Assembly: GCF_020524285.1 (NCBI RefSeq)
Contig: NZ_JAIVKX010000008.1
Coordinates: 1 to 64,000, forward strand
Length of the DNA stretch: 64,000 nt
Source: Alloyangia pacifica
GTDB taxonomy: Bacteria > Pseudomonadota > Alphaproteobacteria > Rhodobacterales > Rhodobacteraceae
Direction: 5' to 3'
Position 1 is the stretch's first letter. Every line of letters begins with the position of its first letter. A program made the translations under genes and the position numbers. This document shows, in pieces, positions 33,389 to 42,885 of this stretch. The notes under the pieces are model-generated. The model saw only the letters and a program-made list of their open reading frames with translations, searched no databases and was not told the DNA's origin.

Positions 33389-34381
33389 ATGACCGAGATG
33401 CCGAAAGCGCCCGATCCCGAAGAGCCCGTTGCCGACCTCGAGCCCGACCCCGGGGCGCCGCCGCTGCCGGAGACGGCCCCGACCGCGACCGCCGCGCTCG
33501 AAGCGCCGGTGCATGTGGCGCGCCGGCGCGGGCCGACGCCGGACGAGATCCGCCGCGCCTTCGAGACCGGCGAATATCCCTATACCAAGAAGATGGCGCG
33601 GCGCAGCTACGAGCTGCAGAAGGCCCGGTTGCAGGCCGAGCTGCTGAAGGTCCAGCTCTGGGCGCAGCAGACCGGGCAGAAGTTCGTGCTGCTCTTCGAA
33701 GGGCGCGACGCCGCCGGCAAGGGCGGCACGATCAAGCGCTTCACCGAGCATCTCAACCCGCGGCACGCCCGCGTCGTGGCGCTCAACAAGCCCAGCGTCG
33801 AGGAGCGCGGGCAATGGTATTTCCAGCGCTACATCGAGCACCTGCCCACCGCCGGCGAGATCGTGCTCTACGATCGCTCGTGGTACAACCGCGCCGGGGT
33901 CGAGCGCGTGATGAGCTTCTGCGAGCCGAATGAATATCTCGAGTTCATGCGCCAGACACCGGAGCTGGAGCGGATGTTCGTGCGCTCGGGCATCCAGCTC
34001 TACAAGTACTGGTTCTCGGTCACGCGCGACGAGCAGAAGGCGCGCTTCAAGAGCCGCGAGACCGACCCGCTGAAGCAGTGGAAGCTCTCGCCCATCGACA
34101 AGGCCAGCCTCGGCAAGTGGGACGAGTACACCGAGGCCAAGGAGGCGATGTTCTTCTACACCGACACCGCCGACGCGCCCTGGACCGTGGTGAAATCCGA
34201 CGACAAGAAGCGGGCCCGCATCAACTGCATGCGGCATTTCCTGTCGACCCTGGACTACCCCGGAAAGGACCGGCACATCGCCACGCCGCCCGATCCGCTG
34301 ATCGTCGGCGGCGCGGCGCATGTGATCCATCGCTCGGAGCATATCCTCGGCGCGACGCCCGGGCCGAACGGCAGCGCCTGA
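33389..34381 (+). CDS. ppk2: Polyphosphate kinase 2
   Basis: A 330-residue PPK2 (one-domain) enzyme transferring phosphate between polyphosphate and nucleoside di- or triphosphates. Walker A region FEGRDAAGKGGTIKRFTEHL, Walker B-like VLYDRSWYNRAGVERVM, and lid-region residues KYWFSVTRDEQKARFKSR are clear. The first 65 residues are proline- and acid-rich and probably unstructured. I start at ATG 33389, after GAAGGGAGCC. No ppk1 is adjacent. Confidence 0.92.
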   Translation: MTEMPKAPDPEEPVADLEPDPGAPPLPETAPTATAALEAPVHVARRRGPTPDEIRRAFETGEYPYTKKMARRSYELQKARLQAELLKVQLWAQQTGQKFVLLFEGRDAAGKGGTIKRFTEHLNPRHARVVALNKPSVEERGQWYFQRYIEHLPTAGEIVLYDRSWYNRAGVERVMSFCEPNEYLEFMRQTPELERMFVRSGIQLYKYWFSVTRDEQKARFKSRETDPLKQWKLSPIDKASLGKWDEYTEAKEAMFFYTDTADAPWTVVKSDDKKRARINCMRHFLSTLDYPGKDRHIATPPDPLIVGGAAHVIHRSEHILGATPGPNGSA

Positions 34382-34390
34382 GCGCAGCGC

Positions 34391-35023
34391 TCAGAGCCGC
34401 CGGCCGAGCCAGTCCTGCAAAGGCTGCAGCCGGGTGTAGCATTGCAGCAGGGTCGTCACCGGATCGGGTGTCAGATCGTCGTAGAGATCGTCGATCCACA
34501 GCACGCAGCCCGGGCGGCGCATCAGTTCGGCGCGCGGCCCGGGCGGCACCTCGACGGCGGGATCGGGGGCCGGATCGAGGCGGGCCCCGGTACGCGCGAT
34601 GATGCCTTCGAGTTCGTCCCCCTCGCGTCCCATCAGCGCCGCCTGCCAGGCCAGCATCTGGCGCGCGTCGAAGCGCAGGATGCCCGCGCCCGCGGTGGCG
34701 TAGTCCTTCGACAGGGCGAAGTACCATGCCCGCCCGTCCGGCAGCGACCAGAGCGCATGCAGATGCGTGTGGAACGGTTGCTTGTCGTCGCTGTAGCGGA
34801 CGTCGCGGTGCGGGCGGAACAGCTTCGGTCTCGGCTGATCTCCGCTCAGCACCTCGAGCTCGGGGGTCAGCTGGGCCATGATCATCTCGACCGGGCGCTT
34901 GACCTCGCTGTCGTAGCGCTGCTTGTTGGCGTGAAACCAAGCGCGGTCGTTGTTTGCCTCGAGTTCGGTCAGAAAACACCGGGCCTGAGGCGCGAACGCC
35001 GTCAGATCAATCAAACTAGCCAT
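34391..35023 (-). CDS. DUF2461 family protein
   Basis: A 210-residue protein of the DUF2461/TIGR02453 family, whose biochemical role is not established. Family features are FLTELEANNDRAWFHANKQRYD near the N-terminus, FRPHRDVRYSDDKQPFHTH (key residues R-N/D-RF-x-KxP) and YFALS. I start at 35023 (MASLIDLTAF) behind GGGAAG. It converges with ppk2, with only 9 bases between the stop codons. Confidence 0.82.
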   Translation of the reverse strand: MASLIDLTAFAPQARCFLTELEANNDRAWFHANKQRYDSEVKRPVEMIMAQLTPELEVLSGDQPRPKLFRPHRDVRYSDDKQPFHTHLHALWSLPDGRAWYFALSKDYATAGAGILRFDARQMLAWQAALMGREGDELEGIIARTGARLDPAPDPAVEVPPGPRAELMRRPGCVLWIDDLYDDLTPDPVTTLLQCYTRLQPLQDWLGRRL

Positions 35024-35070
35024 CAAAAAACTTCCCAGGGGAATCATGTCTCAAATAAGGCCACTCTAAC

Positions 35071-35750
35071 ATGATCGCGCGGAATGGCATGCCCCAAGGT
35101 CAATTGCACAATAATCTCTCGCCCGCGCCGCTTTGGCGCCTGCGTCTCGGCGCCGCGCTCGCGGCGCTGATGAGCGCCTCCGCCGCACTGGCGCATCCAC
35201 ATGTCTTTGCCGACGTCGGGCTGGCGCTTGCCCTGGATGCGGACCGGCAGGTGACCTCGGTCGAGGTGACCTGGCGCTACGACGATTTCTTCTCGCTGCT
35301 TATCCTCGAGGACATGGGGCTCGACCCCGACGGCGACGGCCTGCTCACCCCGGACGAGCTGACGGCGCTCGAGCGCTTCGACCTCGACAACTGGTACGAG
35401 GGTTTCGAAGGCGATCTCTACATGTACTCCGGCGGCGCGAAGCTGGCGCTCGGCGCGCCCGAGTTCGTCTCCGTCTCGATCGACGCGGGGCGCATCACCT
35501 CGGTGCACCGGCGCAGCGTGCAGCCCGCCCCCGCCGACGGGCTGGTGATCGAACCCTACGATCCGACCTATTACATCGCCTTCGAGGCGAGCCTGCCGAT
35601 CACCCTGCCCGCCCCTTGCCGCGCCACGGTGCATGCGCCCGATCTCGACGCGGCGGCGCAGAAGATGCAGGCCGAGCTGGCGCAGATTCCCGAGGACCAG
35701 TTCCTCGAGATCGAGCCGGGCCGGGACTTCGCCGACCGCATCGAGGTGAC

Positions 35751-35766
<16 letters not shown>
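35071..35766 (+). CDS. DUF1007 family periplasmic protein
   Basis: A 231-residue secreted protein that typically accompanies NicO-type nickel/cobalt exporters. A signal peptide ([18 protein letters not shown]) ends just before [10 protein letters not shown], where the conserved HPH motif may bind metal. An EF-hand-like loop [13 protein letters not shown] lies near residue 90. The next gene begins 16 bases before this one ends, so the two are translationally coupled. Start could be the ATG at 35071 or that at 35086. Confidence 0.85.
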
Positions 35767-36698
<932 letters not shown>

Positions 36699-36735
36699 GG
36701 TTGCGCGAAGCCCCGCCGCCTCCTAAAGCCCATTT

Positions 36736-38121
36736 ATGTCGCACGAGCTCCCATATTCCGCCCACATCCGCGCCGTTCTGGTGATGGGCCTGCCGCTGAT
36801 CGGCGGGCACCTGGCGCAGCTGACCATCGGGCTCACCGACACGGTGATGATGGGCCGCTACGGGGTGCCGGAGCTTGCCGCGCTCAGCCTGTCGATGACG
36901 GTCTTCTCGGTGCTCTTCCTCTTCGGCTCGGGCTTTGCCTTCGCGGTCATGCCGATGGTCGCGCAATACGCCGCGCGCGGCGACGAGCCGAACGTGCGCC
37001 GCGCCACCCGCATGGCGCTCTGGCTGTCGATCGGCTTCTTCCTGCTGGCGTTGCCGCTGTTCTGGTTCTCCAGGCCGCTGCTGCTGCTGCTCGGCCAGAC
37101 CGAGCTCGTCGCCGGCAACGCCCAGACCTATCTGCGCATCGCCGGCGTCGGGCTGCTGCCGGCGCTCGGCGTGATGGTGTTCAAGAGCTACCTCGCGGCG
37201 CTCGAGCACACCCGCGCGGTGCTCTGGATCACCGTCGCGGCGGCGGTGGTCAACGGGCTGGCCAATTACGCGCTGATCTTCGGCAACTGGGGTGCGCCCG
37301 AACTGGGCATCACCGGCGCCGCGGTCGCCTCGCTCTGCGCCCATGGCGCCGCCTTTGCCGGGGTGATCCTCTATGCCCGGCTGCGCCTCCCGGAGCACCA
37401 GATCTGGTACCACTTCTGGCGCCCCGACATGGAGATGCTGCGCGAGGTCTTCGCGCTCGGCTGGCCGATCGGGCTGACCACGCTGGCCGAGGTCGGGCTG
37501 TTTGCCGCCACCGCGGTCATGGTCGGCTGGCTCGGCACGGTGCCGCTGGCGGCGCATGGCATCGCCATGCAGCTTTCGGGCGCGATCTTCATGATCCACC
37601 TCGGCCTGTCGAACGTCGCCACGGTGCGCGCCGGGCAGGCGATGGGGCGCAGCGACCTGTCCTACCTGACCCGGGGCACCATGGCGGCCCAGATCCTGTC
37701 GCTGGGGATCGTGGTGATCACCGTGCTGCTGTTCCTCGGCATCCCCGAGACGCTCATCGGCCTGTTCCTCTCGCCGGACGATCCCGACCGGGCACAGATC
37801 CTGCGTGTCGGCACGCTGCTGCTGGCGATGGCGGCGGTGTTCCAGCTGGTGGATTCGATCCAGGTGATCGTGCTCGGCGTGCTGCGCGGAATGAAGGACA
37901 CAAAGGTGCCGATGCTGATCGCCGCGGTGTCCTACTGGCTGATCGGCATGCCGGTGGCCTACGTGCTGGGCTTTCCGCTCGGCTATGGCGCGGGCGGCGT
38001 CTGGATGGGGCTGAGCCTCGGCCTCGGGCTGGCCTCGGGGCTGCTCTACTGGCGCTTCTGGCACCGGCAGGTGCCGCATCTGTCGGGGCTCACGCTTGCA
38101 AGGGGCGCGGACGGCGACTAG
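36736..38121 (+). CDS. MATE family efflux transporter
   Basis: A 461-residue multidrug-type MATE protein with about twelve hydrophobic segments in two related halves. MGLPLIGGHLAQLTIGLTDTVMMGRYG is the NorM-style first helix. Cation-coupled efflux of cationic compounds is usual; substrate unknown. It starts 37 bases after the NicO gene and may be co-transcribed. Confidence 0.92.
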   Translation: MSHELPYSAHIRAVLVMGLPLIGGHLAQLTIGLTDTVMMGRYGVPELAALSLSMTVFSVLFLFGSGFAFAVMPMVAQYAARGDEPNVRRATRMALWLSIGFFLLALPLFWFSRPLLLLLGQTELVAGNAQTYLRIAGVGLLPALGVMVFKSYLAALEHTRAVLWITVAAAVVNGLANYALIFGNWGAPELGITGAAVASLCAHGAAFAGVILYARLRLPEHQIWYHFWRPDMEMLREVFALGWPIGLTTLAEVGLFAATAVMVGWLGTVPLAAHGIAMQLSGAIFMIHLGLSNVATVRAGQAMGRSDLSYLTRGTMAAQILSLGIVVITVLLFLGIPETLIGLFLSPDDPDRAQILRVGTLLLAMAAVFQLVDSIQVIVLGVLRGMKDTKVPMLIAAVSYWLIGMPVAYVLGFPLGYGAGGVWMGLSLGLGLASGLLYWRFWHRQVPHLSGLTLARGADGD

Positions 38122-38164
38122 AAGCGGCGCGATCATACGCCAAGCCCGAGCCAAGGAGCACGAC

Positions 38165-39262
38165 ATGGGATTTCGCATGGGGATCGTGGGTCTGCCCAAC
38201 GTGGGCAAATCGACCCTGTTCAACGCCCTGACCAAGACCGCCGCCGCACAGGCGGCCAACTTCCCCTTCTGCACGATCGAGCCCAACGTCGGCGACGTGG
38301 CGGTGCCCGATCCGCGGCTCGACACGCTGGCCGAGATTGCCGGCTCGAAGCAGATCATCCCCACCCGGATGACCTTCGTCGACATCGCCGGCCTGGTGAA
38401 GGGCGCGTCGAAGGGCGAGGGCCTCGGCAACCAGTTCCTCGCCAACATCCGCGAGACCGACGCCATCGCCCACGTGCTGCGCTGCTTCGAGGATGACGAC
38501 GTCACCCACGTCGACGGTCGCGTCGATCCGGTGGCCGATGCCGAGACCATCGAGACCGAGCTGATCATCGCCGACATGGAGAGCCTGGAAAAGCGCCTGC
38601 AGAACATCGTGCGCAAGGTGCGCGGCGGCGACAAGGAGGCGGTCCAGCAGGAGCGCCTGATGAAGGACGCCATGGCGATGCTCGAGCAGGGCAAGCCGGC
38701 GCGTCTGGTCGAGGTCGATGCCGAGGATACCAAGCAGTGGCGCATGCTGCAGCTGCTGACCTCCAAGCCCGTGCTCTACGTCTGCAACGTCGACGAGTCC
38801 GAGGCCGCCACCGGCAATGCGCTGTCGCAGAAGGTCGCCGAGATGGCCGCCACGCAGGGCAACAGCCACGTGGTGATCTCCGCCAAGATCGAGGAAGAGA
38901 TCAGCCAGCTCGACGCCGAGGAAGCCGAGATGTTCCTGTCGGAACTGGGCCTCGAAGAAGCCGGTCTCGACCGGCTGATCCGCGCCGGCTACGAGCTGCT
39001 GCACCTCGAGACCTATTTCACCGTCGGCCTCAAGGAGGCCCGCGCCTGGACCATCAAGCACGGCACCATGGCGCCGCAAGCGGCAGGCGTGATCCACGGC
39101 GACTTCGAGCGCGGCTTCATCCGCGCCGAGACCATCGCCTATGACGACTACGTCGCCGCCAAGGGCGAACAGGGCGCCAAGGAAGCCGGCAAGATGCGCG
39201 CCGAGGGCAAGAGCTACGTGGTCAAGGACGGCGACGTGCTGCACTTCCTGTTCAACACCTGA
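38165..39262 (+). CDS. ychF: Redox-regulated ATPase YchF (Obg-like GTPase family)
   Basis: A 365-residue P-loop ATPase associated with ribosomes. The G1 motif GLPNVGKSTLFNALT lies at 9-23, FVDIAGLVKGASKGEGLGNQF is the switch region, and NVDE replaces the standard NKxD specificity motif, as in YchF. The C-terminal TGS domain ends YVVKDGDVLHFLFNT. Length agrees with the family (363). The ATG at 38165 starts the conserved MGFRMGIVGLPNVG. A strong terminator follows. Confidence 0.97.
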   Translation: MGFRMGIVGLPNVGKSTLFNALTKTAAAQAANFPFCTIEPNVGDVAVPDPRLDTLAEIAGSKQIIPTRMTFVDIAGLVKGASKGEGLGNQFLANIRETDAIAHVLRCFEDDDVTHVDGRVDPVADAETIETELIIADMESLEKRLQNIVRKVRGGDKEAVQQERLMKDAMAMLEQGKPARLVEVDAEDTKQWRMLQLLTSKPVLYVCNVDESEAATGNALSQKVAEMAATQGNSHVVISAKIEEEISQLDAEEAEMFLSELGLEEAGLDRLIRAGYELLHLETYFTVGLKEARAWTIKHGTMAPQAAGVIHGDFERGFIRAETIAYDDYVAAKGEQGAKEAGKMRAEGKSYVVKDGDVLHFLFNT

Positions 39263-39292
39263 GCCAGACCTCCGGTTCTGAACCCATCTCGC

Positions 39293-39321
39293 GCGGCGCT
39301 CCCCACGGAGCGCCGCGTTTT
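39293..39321 (+). terminator. Terminator of ychF
   Basis: GCGGCGCTCC (39293-39302) pairs perfectly with GGAGCGCCGC (39307-39316) across CCAC, followed by GTTTTTC. Classic intrinsic terminator. Confidence 0.9.
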
Positions 39322-39658
39322 TCGTGGCCTGGCCCGGTGCGCCCGGATCACAAAGTCTTCCAGGACATCGGAGCGCGCGCCTGTGGCATGGCATCGGCTG
39401 GCATGGCATCGGTTTAGGGCATCAAATTGGATGATCCCCAGATATCCCGAAATTTGGTTTATGATTTATTAATATCCGTGAGCGGCCTCACCAATATACC
39501 GCGCCACCTCAATGCCGACCTATATTCCGAAAAATTCTAACTAAATTCTAGAATAGATTCCGCGGAAACTCGGAAAGCATATTTGACTCCAATTATCGAA
39601 AACCCAAAAATAAAACCACTCACTTTTCCATTAACAATTACCTTCAGGGAACCTCACC
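39322..39658. promoter_or_regulatory. AT-rich leader of the VPLPA-CTERM gene
   Basis: From about 39410 the composition becomes much more AT-rich than the surrounding DNA, with stretches such as TTTATGATTTATTAATAT and AAATAAAACC. A 15-base direct repeat (two GGCATGGCATCGG copies at 39385 and 39400) precedes it. No gene is visible. The region probably holds a promoter and a long untranslated leader; it could also mark acquired DNA. Confidence 0.5.
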
Positions 39659-40960
39659 ATGAAGACATGTATCATTGCGGCGGCCGCCGCAGGCATCGCC
39701 TGCGCAGGCCCCGCGACAGCCTTGACCGTCACGTCCACATGGGATGCCATGGACCTGGCGAATACCCTTTTCCTGAACTCCCCGGGAACGCTGATCCAAG
39801 ACGCCGAGATCTGGCAAAGCGGCCCGCAGGCGGGAGTCTTCGGCAACGGCAGCGGCACTTACGGGCTGCCTCAGAGCGGCATTGTCCTCAGCAGCGGCAG
39901 CGTCGATGCCTATGGCGACGGGCCGAACAGCGGCCCGAGCATGAGCTATAGCTTCGAAACGCCCGCCACCGACGAGCAGCATGAGCTTCTGGCGCCGATC
40001 ACCGGGCAGGACAGCCATTTCGACGTCGTGCAGCTGACCATCGACTTCATCCCCAGCGTGTCGTCGATGACCTTCTTCTCCACCTTCGGCTCAGAGGAGT
40101 GGCCTGAATACGCCGGCTCCAGCTTCACCGATGGCTTCGGGCTCTACGTCAACGGCGTCAATGTCGCCGGCGCCGTCCCCACCGGGGGTGACACACCGCT
40201 GGCGATCAATATCAACCATCCCGATATGACCGCGTTTACCGGCACCGAGCTCGACGGCGTGCTGGCCCCGGAAGGGAACCCGGTCCTGCAATTCGACGTG
40301 CCGGTGGTCGCTGGCCAGCTCAATACCTTCGACATCATTCTGGCAGACGCCGGGGATGATGGCTACGATACCACCGCCTATATCTCGAGCTTCGTGCCGA
40401 GCCCCGGCGGCGGCGGCACGGTGAACGACGGCAGCAGCGAATTCGCCGCGCTGCTGCCCGACAATCCACCGGACCCGGAGACCGGCGCCTTCGTCATCAC
40501 CCTGCCGGAGCCCCCGGTCGAGGACGTGGTGGTCTGGATCGACCCCCCGGTCGCCGTGGGCTACACCTATTCGGTCACCGACGCCTATTTCGACACGATC
40601 ACCGCGCCCTCCCTGGCCGCGGTGCCGGATCTGGATGGCTACATGATCAGCGTCGGCGGCTTTGACTTTGCCCTCGCCGCGGCCCAAACGCTGGACCTCT
40701 CCGCCCTCGGCCTGAGCAATGTCAGCGAGTTCGTGCTCTCCGGCATCGACCCGTCGCTGATGCTGGATCCCGGCGACACGCTGGCCTTCCCGCTTGGGGC
40801 GAGCTTCACGGGCATTGGCGACAACGTCGCGGTGACGATGATGCCGACGGTGATTGACTACGAGCCCGACATCTCGCCGGTGCCGCTGCCCGGTGGCACG
40901 CCGCTGCTTCTGACCGGCATGTTTGGCCTTGGCCTGCTGCGCCGACGCAACCGCGGCTGA
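39659..40960 (+). CDS. Choice-of-anchor L-like secreted protein with VPLPA-CTERM signal
   Basis: A 433-residue exported protein. Residues 1-21 are a signal peptide (TCIIAAAAAGIACAGPATA). The region about 25-245 has the choice-of-anchor L character (ANTLFLNSPGTLI, FGNGSGTYGLPQSGIVLSSGS, FFSTFGSEEWPEY, FTDGFGLYVNGVNVA, FDIILADAGDDGYDT). The end VPLPGGTPLLLTGMFGLGLLRRR fits the VPLPA-CTERM pattern: sorting motif, short membrane segment and arginine cluster processed by an exosortase-type enzyme. It is probably surface-associated in the matrix. Promoter region is AT-rich. No exosortase gene is in the window. Confidence 0.85.
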   Translation: MKTCIIAAAAAGIACAGPATALTVTSTWDAMDLANTLFLNSPGTLIQDAEIWQSGPQAGVFGNGSGTYGLPQSGIVLSSGSVDAYGDGPNSGPSMSYSFETPATDEQHELLAPITGQDSHFDVVQLTIDFIPSVSSMTFFSTFGSEEWPEYAGSSFTDGFGLYVNGVNVAGAVPTGGDTPLAININHPDMTAFTGTELDGVLAPEGNPVLQFDVPVVAGQLNTFDIILADAGDDGYDTTAYISSFVPSPGGGGTVNDGSSEFAALLPDNPPDPETGAFVITLPEPPVEDVVVWIDPPVAVGYTYSVTDAYFDTITAPSLAAVPDLDGYMISVGGFDFALAAAQTLDLSALGLSNVSEFVLSGIDPSLMLDPGDTLAFPLGASFTGIGDNVAVTMMPTVIDYEPDISPVPLPGGTPLLLTGMFGLGLLRRRNRG

Positions 40961-41032
40961 CCCCACGACCCGCGCGGGGCGCAGCACAGGCGCCCCGCCC
41001 CACCGCTACCGCTTCGCTTCAGGAGATCCTGC

Positions 41033-41662
41033 ATGCCCCCCATCCCCCCTGGCCCGCGCCGGTACCGCGCGCGCCTGGCCGCCGGCCTGCTGGCCGCGAC
41101 CGTTCTCTCCAGCCCGGCCGCGGCCGCCGACAGCGACGGAAACTTCGCCTACAAGGGCGCCGGCGGCCAGACCTGCGGCGTGTTCCGCGCCAGTTGGCAA
41201 GACGGCTCGCGCGACCTGTCGCTCTACGGCGGCTGGATCGACGGCTACCTCACCGCCTACAACCAGTCGCAGCCGGAAACCTTCGACATCGCGCCCTGGC
41301 AGACCACCCAGACCCTGCTCGGGCTGGCGCGGTCGGTCTGCGCACAGCTGCCCGAAGACACGGCCTTTACGCAGGCCGTCTGGCAGCTGGTGCAGGCCCT
41401 GCAGCCGATGCGCCTCGACCGCCTGTCCAAGGCCGTGGTGCTGACCGACGGAGAAAGCCAGACCGCGATCTATACAGCGCTGCTGCCACGCGTCCTCGCG
41501 CGGCTCTCCGCCGAGGGGCTCAGCCCGGGCGAGCCACAGGACACGGAATTCCCCGACCGGCTCGCAGCATCCCTGACCAGCTATCAGGAACGGCACGGGC
41601 TGGATCCGAGCGGGCGTCTCGACCAGCGCACGCTGTTCACCCTGCTGGCCACGTCAAGCTGA
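41033..41662 (+). CDS. Small secreted protein with C-terminal peptidoglycan-binding-like helix set
   Basis: A 209-residue protein starting with an Arg-rich signal peptide (RRYRARLAAGLLAATVLSSPAAAA). The middle part (SLYGGWIDGYLTAYN, two cysteines in CGVF and VCAQL) is not recognised, though it recalls Rap1a/Tai-like small secreted proteins. The end (LTSYQERHGLDPSGRLDQRTLFTLL) looks like a PG_binding_1 repeat. It follows the PEP-CTERM-like gene by 72 bases on the same strand. A 9-bp stem (41672-41700) follows it. Function not assigned. Confidence 0.65.
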   Translation: MPPIPPGPRRYRARLAAGLLAATVLSSPAAAADSDGNFAYKGAGGQTCGVFRASWQDGSRDLSLYGGWIDGYLTAYNQSQPETFDIAPWQTTQTLLGLARSVCAQLPEDTAFTQAVWQLVQALQPMRLDRLSKAVVLTDGESQTAIYTALLPRVLARLSAEGLSPGEPQDTEFPDRLAASLTSYQERHGLDPSGRLDQRTLFTLLATSS

Positions 41663-41671
41663 CTCAGGCAA

Positions 41672-41700
41672 AGGGCGCGGCCCCGACCGGACCGCGCCCT
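41672..41700 (+). terminator. Hairpin after the small secreted protein gene
   Basis: AGGGCGCGG (41672-41680) pairs with CCGCGCCCT (41692-41700), 9 bp, with an 11-base loop and no clear T-run. Confidence 0.5.
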
Positions 41701-41817
41701 GCGTGTCATTCCAAATACGCCGAGTTCCAGACGCACTGCGGGGAATGGACCACGGGGCCGCCAAGATGCGCCCAAGCGCCGAAGGCGCCGAGGGGCCGCG
41801 CCCCTCCCCTGCCCGGT

Positions 41818-42759
41818 TCAGGCCGCCGCGGCCTGCCCCGCCTCGAGCCCGGCGGCCTCGTCGCAGCCGAGCATGATGTTGAGGTTCTGCACGGCGGCGC
41901 CCGAGGCGCCCTTGCCGAGGTTGTCGAGCACCGCCACCAGGGTCACCGCCCCGGTCGCCGGGTTGCCATGCACCGAAAGCTCCAGCGCGTTGGTGCCGTT
42001 CAGCCGCTGCGGCATGACGCGGGGCTCGTGCACCAACGCATCGACCACCGACACGAAGCGCTCGCCGGCATAGGCCGCCTTCAGCGCCGCCTCCGCCGCG
42101 GCCATGCCATCGCTGCCCATGGCGGGCAGCTGCACCGCCACAGCCATACCCTGCGCATAAGCGCCCACCGACGGCACGAAGACCGGCACCGCGCTCAGCA
42201 GCCCGTGCTTGACGATCTCCGGCAGGTGCTTGTGGCCCTGCCCGGCGGCATAGAGGAACGAGCCCGAGGTCTCGCCGCTCTCGTACTCGGCGATCATACC
42301 CTTGCCGCCACCGGTATAGCCCGACACGCCCGAGATCGCCGGGCCGGAGGCCGGGTCGATCAGCCCCGCGCCGACAAGCGGGCGGATCAGCGCGATGGCG
42401 CAGGTCGACCAGCAGCCGGGGTTCGACACGTATTGCGCCCCGGCGATCGCGGCGCGCTGGCCCTCGGCCATCTCGGCGAAGCCGAAGACCCAGCCCTCGG
42501 CGACACGGTGCGCGGTCGAGGCGTCGATGATCTTGGTGCCATGCGGCTCGGCCAGCGTGACGGTCTCGCGCGCGGCATCGTCGGGCAGGCAGAGAATGGC
42601 CACATCGGCCTCGGCCAGCGCTTCGGAGCGCGCCCCGGCGTCCTTGCGTCGGGCCGGGTCCACCTGAACGAGCGTGATGTCCGCGCGCTGCTCCAGCCGC
42701 TCGCGGATCTGCAGACCGGTCGTGCCGGCCTCGCCGTCGATGAACACCTTGTGGGCCAT
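41818..42759 (-). CDS. argC: N-acetyl-gamma-glutamyl-phosphate reductase (type 2)
   Basis: A 313-residue ArgC of the shorter subfamily. It reduces N-acetyl-gamma-glutamyl phosphate in arginine biosynthesis. HKVFIDGEAGTTGLQIRERL opens the protein, and the catalytic cysteine is Cys116 in SNPGCWST. I start at 42759 (MAHKVFID) after AAGGAGAGAGGCC. Other arg genes are not adjacent. Confidence 0.94.
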   Translation of the reverse strand: MAHKVFIDGEAGTTGLQIRERLEQRADITLVQVDPARRKDAGARSEALAEADVAILCLPDDAARETVTLAEPHGTKIIDASTAHRVAEGWVFGFAEMAEGQRAAIAGAQYVSNPGCWSTCAIALIRPLVGAGLIDPASGPAISGVSGYTGGGKGMIAEYESGETSGSFLYAAGQGHKHLPEIVKHGLLSAVPVFVPSVGAYAQGMAVAVQLPAMGSDGMAAAEAALKAAYAGERFVSVVDALVHEPRVMPQRLNGTNALELSVHGNPATGAVTLVAVLDNLGKGASGAAVQNLNIMLGCDEAAGLEAGQAAAA

Positions 42760-42840
42760 GGCCTCTCTCCTTGGGTAAACGTGGCGCCGCCATAGCACGG
42801 GCGGCGCTGCAGATAAACTATCCTGCCCGCGCGCCGGATC

Positions 42841-42882
42841 AAAAGCCTTCGAAGGCTTTTGCAAGTTTCTTCGACGAAACCT
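42841..42882. terminator. Twin TTCG-loop hairpins after uvrC
   Basis: AAAAGCCTTCGAAGGCTTTT (42841-42860) is a perfect 20-bp palindrome folding around TTCG, and is followed by a GTTTC/GAAAC stem around TTCGAC (42865-42880). The order and loops match 26551-26594 although the arms differ. It lies 4 bases from the uvrC stop and probably terminates uvrC on the minus strand. Confidence 0.65.
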
Positions 42883-42885
42883 GCC

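Noticed and set aside
39385-39412. Two tandem GGCATGGCATCGG units as a possible CRISPR or iteron
   Set aside because: Only two units with no spacers; too few for an array.
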